52,617 nucleotides of DNA from UBA12478 sp964513275 (lineage in GTDB: Bacteria; Patescibacteriota; Patescibacteriia; UBA9934; GWF2-40-263): positions 1-52,617 of the forward strand of contig CAZELN010000002.1 in the NCBI GenBank assembly GCA_964513275.1, given 5' to 3'. The notes under the pieces were generated by a model. That model ran no database searches. It had not been told where the DNA came from and saw only the letters and a program-made list of their open reading frames with translations. Positions 49,901 to 52,617 of this stretch are shown piece after piece (position 1 is the first letter of the stretch; every line of letters begins with the position of its first letter). The translations under genes were made by a program, and so were the position numbers.

Positions 49901-50398
49901 CTCGGCTGGCGCTGGCTCTTCTGGTGGAGGTTCAGCTGGCGCTGGTTCAGGAGGAGGTTCTGGAGGTGAGGGTTCAGGTTCTGCGGGTGGAGGAGGTGCT
50001 TGTATATAGTCCCAATTAGGCAAAAGTATGTCTCGTTTTTTCCCTGGTTTGGGCTTAGGACCTACGATTCCTCTTTTCTCCATTTCAGCCAGAATTTTCG
50101 CGGCTCGTTTTTGTGAGACACCAATACCTCGTTGGATCGAACCTATTGTTACTCCGTCTTTTCTTTTTTTGACGGCATTCAAGGCAACATAAATTTCCGC
50201 ATCTGAGATGCTGTCAGCAGCAGTATCCCGCGCTGCTTCAGGCTGTGCTGCAGCAGGATCTGGTTGGGCTTCTGGTGGTTTGTTGGAAGCCGCTGGGTCG
50301 GCAGCCGCATCCGGTGGCGCGGCAGGATCAGCATCGGGAGGCGTGGAGCCCTGGACTCTGCTTGGGAGCTCCGGTTTTGTTCGAGGTCTAATAGGCAT
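46919..50398 (-). CDS. Giant proline-rich protein with a FtsK-gamma-like winged helix
   Basis: This 1159-residue protein has an Ala/Pro-rich N-terminus (1-65). A winged-helix segment at about 66-127 (IYVALNAVKKRKDGVTIGSI, then QRGIGVSQKRAAKILAEMEK and RGIVGPK) closely follows the pattern of the FtsK gamma DNA-reading domain. A Pro/Glu-rich stretch spans about 133-195. A long helical region follows, with weak hydrophobic segments (GFLSVAASYTGTKIIVD; ALMVTGLSAMRGVAYGTVAIG), then an Asp/Thr-rich linker near 540-600 and a mixed C-terminal region. No FtsK motor domain is present. Two small helical proteins precede it in the operon. It may link the envelope to DNA or to a secretion system; function is unknown. 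Confidence 0.6.
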   Translation of the reverse strand: MPIRPRTKPELPSRVQGSTPPDADPAAPPDAAADPAASNKPPEAQPDPAAAQPEAARDTAADSISDAEIYVALNAVKKRKDGVTIGSIQRGIGVSQKRAAKILAEMEKRGIVGPKPKPGKKRDILLPNWDYIQAPPPPAEPEPSPPEPPPEPAPAEPPPEEPAPAEPPPSEPPPETPEPPPAAADTPPPPPAPGKSKWESIKASFTGAFERFASKFRGETQPQDEKKYKASWGDVAKNAATGFLSVAASYTGTKIIVDLPSWIYQKYWTNPAERERLKASFAVKETESTMEHPAAVDQRKARLEQAINESKFLSKEKKTELLSKLQASVESYKTAAETARREQSEAIAKLLDQAIETRIKNTQVLKEGLNSALMVTGLSAMRGVAYGTVAIGERHQEVMKSPERRAQYFREMTYRGFTETAYNLIGGKAETWTGKGMNFVKGATNVLRAAGFTDLAIAEWTSEGRSFSSVIETSLKAFEDKGTTTAAWENIKMPWARLGSEFSWATGKTTDMELSPTTPTAPVPGTIAPDTDTGGAPESGVDLDEDTDVDTDTSRGPADTTTGVDADTQPDATRPAPSIEVPPPVPVPEAPPDTETLERTTVRKGDGFLRIFHRQGVDDDKALQAAREAGIVRAGGDTRLTTQAIGRLSVFGVEQPNGEVEIKIFDTQTDKYLTLQEARAAGFTYESGSAPSMTIAEPGGSVADARVGSLESFVATPDVPHELVGGKMEIIVSDGRLQSLDFHLDRLTDDQTRNLEGIYATPEMETRVAKTFTREAQEIATRLVEAKTILEKLEETGKGGTEEADLLRTQLSRDIQEAQRYGNTIFNETALQPYATAGSGGEVESVSDADRITNVQVTGIGRVTFTYDAAGKPSLDFARLVADAKPVIGTKAEELLAQNWKDTIRTDVAAEFEKGRELGGTILIITEAIRELEAQGHGETTEARFIREQLKIILESPDGQKLSAEHPVVKKAVALTQTRDTATVGTRIPPESVAPEPEEPGSSKPLKMFKGEAGRVRFVYDKETGAVKDAFLPAYTPKPREIEDALHDFGLTNEKVERHFFEGASRAHMDGTKIETSHLGRYPEPNPTESRTGFPIQSPENDYRQFTKNVTDAQRMGQLMAEMIEQGLQNTPEFEKLKSETVAQGLEVQRQIRKLFPKT

Positions 50399-50400
50399 AC

Positions 50401-50721
50401 TTAGAGTTGGTTGATTTTCACACGTAAATCGTCAATGTGTTTTTGTTTGGCGATTTCATCGGCGATTGAGAGGGCGGCTTTTTGACTTCCGGCGTTGAGT
50501 GCCGTTTGTGCTAGTTCATACTCATTCGTGACGCGTTTGATGCCATCGATGAGTTCGCGTTGCGTCTGTGCCTCGGCTTCCTCCCACGCAAATACGAAGG
50601 AGAAAATTTCTTCCTCCAGTTTCGGATCATCTACGCTGGCCAAGAGATCAATCAGCATGAGCTTTGTCTCTCGGTCGAGTGGACGTGTCTGTAAAATGTT
50701 GGCGAATCGCGACCAGCTCAT
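50401..50721 (-). CDS. Small helical protein upstream of the giant gene
   Basis: This 106-residue protein is all helical and acidic, with no membrane segment. The N-terminal part (RPLDRETKLMLIDLLASVDD) resembles that of the 35594-35953 protein (SQLDEQTKRELLNLI). It sits two bases upstream of the giant gene and three bases downstream of another small helical gene, so the three are probably co-translated parts of one complex. No function is assigned. Confidence 0.6.
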   Translation of the reverse strand: MSWSRFANILQTRPLDRETKLMLIDLLASVDDPKLEEEIFSFVFAWEEAEAQTQRELIDGIKRVTNEYELAQTALNAGSQKAALSIADEIAKQKHIDDLRVKINQL

Positions 50722-50724
50722 AGG

Positions 50725-51042
50725 TTAGCCGGCGTTCAAAAGACTCTCGATTTCATCAAGCTCAGCCATTGTTTTTTTCTCTGCCGCCTGGCGCGATGAT
50801 TCATAGGTGGCTTGGGCTGCCTGAAGCGCTTTGCCTAATTCTGCCTCCTGCGCTACCGCAGTATCAGAAACATTTGCCTCAAGGATTTTGTTGAGACGAT
50901 CTATTTGTTCTGGCGACATTTTTGGAATTATTGCCGCAAAACCCGCTTTGACATTCTCGGGAAGATTGGCAGCGACAAGCAGGAGTGCCAGACGTTCGCC
51001 CAGGGCTTTAGCTTCTTTTTCAAATTCTTCTTGTGTGGTCAT
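50725..51042 (-). CDS. Small helical coiled-coil protein, first gene of the giant-protein operon
   Basis: This 105-residue protein begins MTTQEEFEKEAKALGERL. It is helical with a central segment NLPENVKAGFAAIIPKMSPE and a C-terminal Ala/Gln/Glu coiled coil. The start at 51042 is chosen because the in-frame extension upstream runs into a palindromic repeat. Its general plan matches the two other small helical proteins in the window. Confidence 0.55.
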   Translation of the reverse strand: MTTQEEFEKEAKALGERLALLLVAANLPENVKAGFAAIIPKMSPEQIDRLNKILEANVSDTAVAQEAELGKALQAAQATYESSRQAAEKKTMAELDEIESLLNAG

Positions 51043-51053
51043 AAGTATTTTAT

Positions 51054-51111
51054 GTAGCCGCAAGCTTTAGCTTGCGTTGAGTTACTTGCGCAGGCTGAAG
51101 CCTGCGGCTAC
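51054..51111. repeat. Palindromic repeat with GTAGCCGCA termini
   Basis: Arms GTAGCCGCAAGCTTTAGCTTGCG (first part) and CGCAGGCTGAAGCCTGCG followed by GCTAC pair with a few mismatches. Each arm also folds on itself (AAGCTTTAGCTT; AGGCTGAAGCCT). It lies between divergent genes. No second copy was seen here. Confidence 0.8.
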
Positions 51112-51150
51112 CATTCTGTGGAAGTTACTGACACTATTCTACACCACAAT

Positions 51151-51861
51151 ATGCCAAACATTAAATATCCCTACATGCCAGAAGGTCATCAGTTAAAGTA
51201 CGTACCTGTAGATGATCCGTTTATAATCGAGGCAGCGAAGGCTCGAGAAGCATGTGCAGGGGATCCGCTGTATCCCGTTGGGATCGTGCTTGTGAAAGAT
51301 GGGGTTGTGGTGGCTCGGGCGGGAAACGGATTTAATCGAGAGCCAGAGGAAGTTCATGTGTGTCCGCGCGTGGTGCTTGAGTGTCCAAGCGGGACAGGAT
51401 ATGACCTATGCACATTGCATGACGCTCCAGGCCATTCAGAACAGATGCTGATAAAAGAGGCGAGAGCGCTGGGGATCGATCCAACGGGGGCTGATGCCTA
51501 CATGTATGGCCATTGGTGGGCATGCGAGCCGTGTTGGGCGACATTGCTGGAGGCGGGGATTCGCGACCTGTACGTGACAGACGACGCACATGAACGATTT
51601 AGCCGTGATAAGGTTTATGGAGAGACACTCACACCAAGTATCAAGACCGTTTCACTCGAGGGGTTTGAGGGTGAGTTGCTCGAGGATGTGAGAAAAGAGC
51701 TTGCTGGACTCGGTCTTGAGATGGTCGATGGGGAAGGAGATGCACATTGTGTGTTGACTGACGAGGGAGCGAAGTGTTTTCTTGGGGGAGAGTCGGTTTA
51801 TACCGTCGACCATGGTGAAGCGATGGCAAGGCAGTTGAGGAATGTGCTTAGGCAGTTATAG
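51151..51861 (+). CDS. Cytidine/deoxycytidylate deaminase family protein
   Basis: This 236-residue protein has the zinc-dependent deaminase motifs: HSE at residues 95-97 in DAPGHSEQMLIKEA, with Glu97 as proton shuttle, and CEPC near 124-127 in WWACEPCWATLLEAGI. The wide spacing and the insert VCPRVVLECPSGTGYDLC before HSE are like dCMP deaminases with an extra zinc site. The C-terminal extension of about 80 residues has no known match. The ATG at 51151 is preferred over a GTG at 51118. It could turn dCMP into dUMP for the ThyA-like enzyme 5 kb away, or deaminate a methylated dCMP. Confidence 0.72.
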   Translation: MPNIKYPYMPEGHQLKYVPVDDPFIIEAAKAREACAGDPLYPVGIVLVKDGVVVARAGNGFNREPEEVHVCPRVVLECPSGTGYDLCTLHDAPGHSEQMLIKEARALGIDPTGADAYMYGHWWACEPCWATLLEAGIRDLYVTDDAHERFSRDKVYGETLTPSIKTVSLEGFEGELLEDVRKELAGLGLEMVDGEGDAHCVLTDEGAKCFLGGESVYTVDHGEAMARQLRNVLRQL

Positions 51862-51903
51862 ATACTGTAAGCAGGACGGAAGCGAAGCTCCCGACAAATG
51901 GGC

Positions 51904-51945
51904 AAAAACAGAATACCCCGCCGCAGCAGAACCACATTGGGGTAT
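51904..51945 (-). terminator. Candidate terminator of the GC-rich minus-strand gene
   Basis: On the minus strand ATACCCC (51945-51939) pairs with GGGGTAT (51919-51913), extended by CAG/CTG with one bulge, and a TTTTT tract follows at 51908-51904. The loop is long (19 bases). Confidence 0.55.
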
Positions 51946-51968
51946 CTGCCACGACGGGGTCGTGGGGG

Positions 51969-52601
51969 TCAGGGCGCGCGCAGTCCGGCCTTGGCGAAGG
52001 CGGCGGCGAAGACGCCATCGAATCGGCTGGTGGGCTCGGCGCTGCAGGGGCTGGACGAGCGCGAGGGGAGGAGCGACTCGAGCCGGCTCTCGGTGAACTC
52101 GCCGACCTTGGGCAGGTCGTCGATGGCCTTGGGGTCGACGACGACCGGGACGCCGTTGATGCTCCCGATCTGTCCCTCGTCGAGGTGACGGTTCTGGTCG
52201 CCGACCGTCTTGCCCTCCTCGTCGTGGATGGGATCGAGCCAGCCCTCGAAGCGGTAGGTGAGCATGATGGCCCACTCCTTGGTGGAGAGGACGATCACCC
52301 CACTGCGCTGGCTGCGAGTGCGGGCGATGATGCGGTCGCGCATCGCCCTCATCCACTTCATGTCGTGGTTGCTGTGGCTGGACTTGCTGTGGTTGACGCC
52401 GTCGTTGCAGTGGACGGCGTAGACCTCACCGGTGCGGTGGCACCGGAAGTACTCCGACCACCCGATGCCGTAGTATCCACCGATGGCGTTGGGCGAGCGA
52501 TCCAAGCCATGCGTGTCCTCGTCGCCCTCGACCTTGACCGGGCGGTCGAATGGGTGGGCCCACTGGCGACTCGGAAGCGTGTCGATGCGGAAGTTGTTCA
52601 T
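51969..52601 (-). CDS. GC-rich orphan protein of unknown function
   Basis: This 210-residue protein starts MNNFRIDTLPSRQWAHPFDRP after a TAGGAG Shine-Dalgarno. It contains many His, Trp and Arg residues, including GYYGIGWSEYFRCH, HCNDGVNHSKSSHSNHDMKW and WAIMLTYRFEGWLDPIHDEEG. Clustered His/Asp residues could bind metal, but no family is recognised. Third positions are very GC-rich, unlike the flanking genes and similar to the 37-38 kb pair. It may be horizontally acquired, phage-derived, or joined by chimeric assembly at the contig end. Confidence 0.55.
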   Translation of the reverse strand: MNNFRIDTLPSRQWAHPFDRPVKVEGDEDTHGLDRSPNAIGGYYGIGWSEYFRCHRTGEVYAVHCNDGVNHSKSSHSNHDMKWMRAMRDRIIARTRSQRSGVIVLSTKEWAIMLTYRFEGWLDPIHDEEGKTVGDQNRHLDEGQIGSINGVPVVVDPKAIDDLPKVGEFTESRLESLLPSRSSSPCSAEPTSRFDGVFAAAFAKAGLRAP

Positions 52602-52617
52602 CTGGGACTCCTAGAAG

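Noticed and set aside
1..52617. CRISPR array or prophage
   Set aside because: No regularly spaced direct repeats and no cas genes or phage structural cluster were seen. The baseplate-J-like protein is of the membrane-anchored CPR type and stands alone.

Overview
The window reads as a genome fragment of a Patescibacteria/CPR bacterium, most likely from the Parcubacteria side. The evidence is a VirB4-like ATPase of the CPR type, pilin-like membrane proteins fused to wall hydrolases, a baseplate-J-like membrane protein, a ThrRS without the N-terminal TGS domain, a LemA-HtpX-ClpC unit, and many short one-membrane-span or coiled-coil proteins of unknown function. UGA is used as a stop throughout. 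GC is moderate, except for three patches with a different, GC-rich codon style: bases 1-50, about 37.2-38.3 kb, and about 51.95-52.6 kb. The phylum call rests on gene content recalled from memory, not on a search.

Layout. 0-3.1 kb: a 5'-truncated virB4, a VirB8-like protein and comF. 3.1-5.2 kb: tRNA-Ser(GCT), tRNA-Ser(TGA), a secreted protein, a membrane protein and tRNA-Arg(GCG). 5.3-7.3 kb: recG. 7.3-18.7 kb, minus strand: lemA-htpX-clpC, a REP-associated transposase (RAYT) with inverted terminal repeats, then an envelope/secretion operon (membrane protein, beta-propeller-like protein, DsbA-like oxidoreductase, pilin-glucosaminidase fusion, pilin-lytic transglycosylase fusion) ending in radA. 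18.8-35.5 kb, plus strand: phosphomannomutase, tyrS, a frameshifted gene, rseP, a VapBC-like pair, pheS, pheT, a small membrane protein, a nucleotidyltransferase pair, dnaE, a baseplate-J-like protein and thrS. 35.6-37.1 kb, minus: two helical proteins. 37.2-38.3 kb: tandem GC-rich paralogues. 38.4-40.7 kb: miaB-miaA. 40.7-41.0 kb: a structured RNA candidate. 41.0-45.4 kb, minus: a tmk-like kinase, two paralogous membrane proteins, gatB and a Nudix hydrolase. 45.5-46.9 kb: a thymidylate-synthase family enzyme and DHFR. 46.9-51.0 kb, minus: a giant proline-rich protein with two small helical proteins. 51.2-51.9 kb: a dCMP-deaminase-like protein. 52 kb: a GC-rich orphan.

Working together. The envelope genes (VirB4, VirB8-like, pilin-hydrolase fusions, DsbA-like) look like parts of a type IV secretion or pilus machine that carries its own wall-cutting enzymes. 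The tmk-like kinase, ThyA-like enzyme, DHFR and dCMP-deaminase-like protein form a pyrimidine deoxynucleotide and folate set. The ThyA-like enzyme has Asp at the position where thymidylate synthases have a substrate-selecting Asn, so its substrate is uncertain.

The strongest candidate for something undescribed is a minus-strand RNA of about 276 nt at 40687-40962. It has a TTGACA-N17-TTAAAT promoter and a terminator, a perfect 13 bp + 8 bp pseudoknot, and an alanine-tRNA-like acceptor/T-arm with G3-U70 and an encoded ACCA end. It matches neither tmRNA nor RNase P by their consensus sequences as I know them. Several genes (recG, rseP, tyrS, both toxin-antitoxin-like operons) have a -10 box only 8-11 nt before the start codon and no Shine-Dalgarno, which suggests leaderless mRNAs. 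The GC-rich orphans instead carry clear Shine-Dalgarno sequences.
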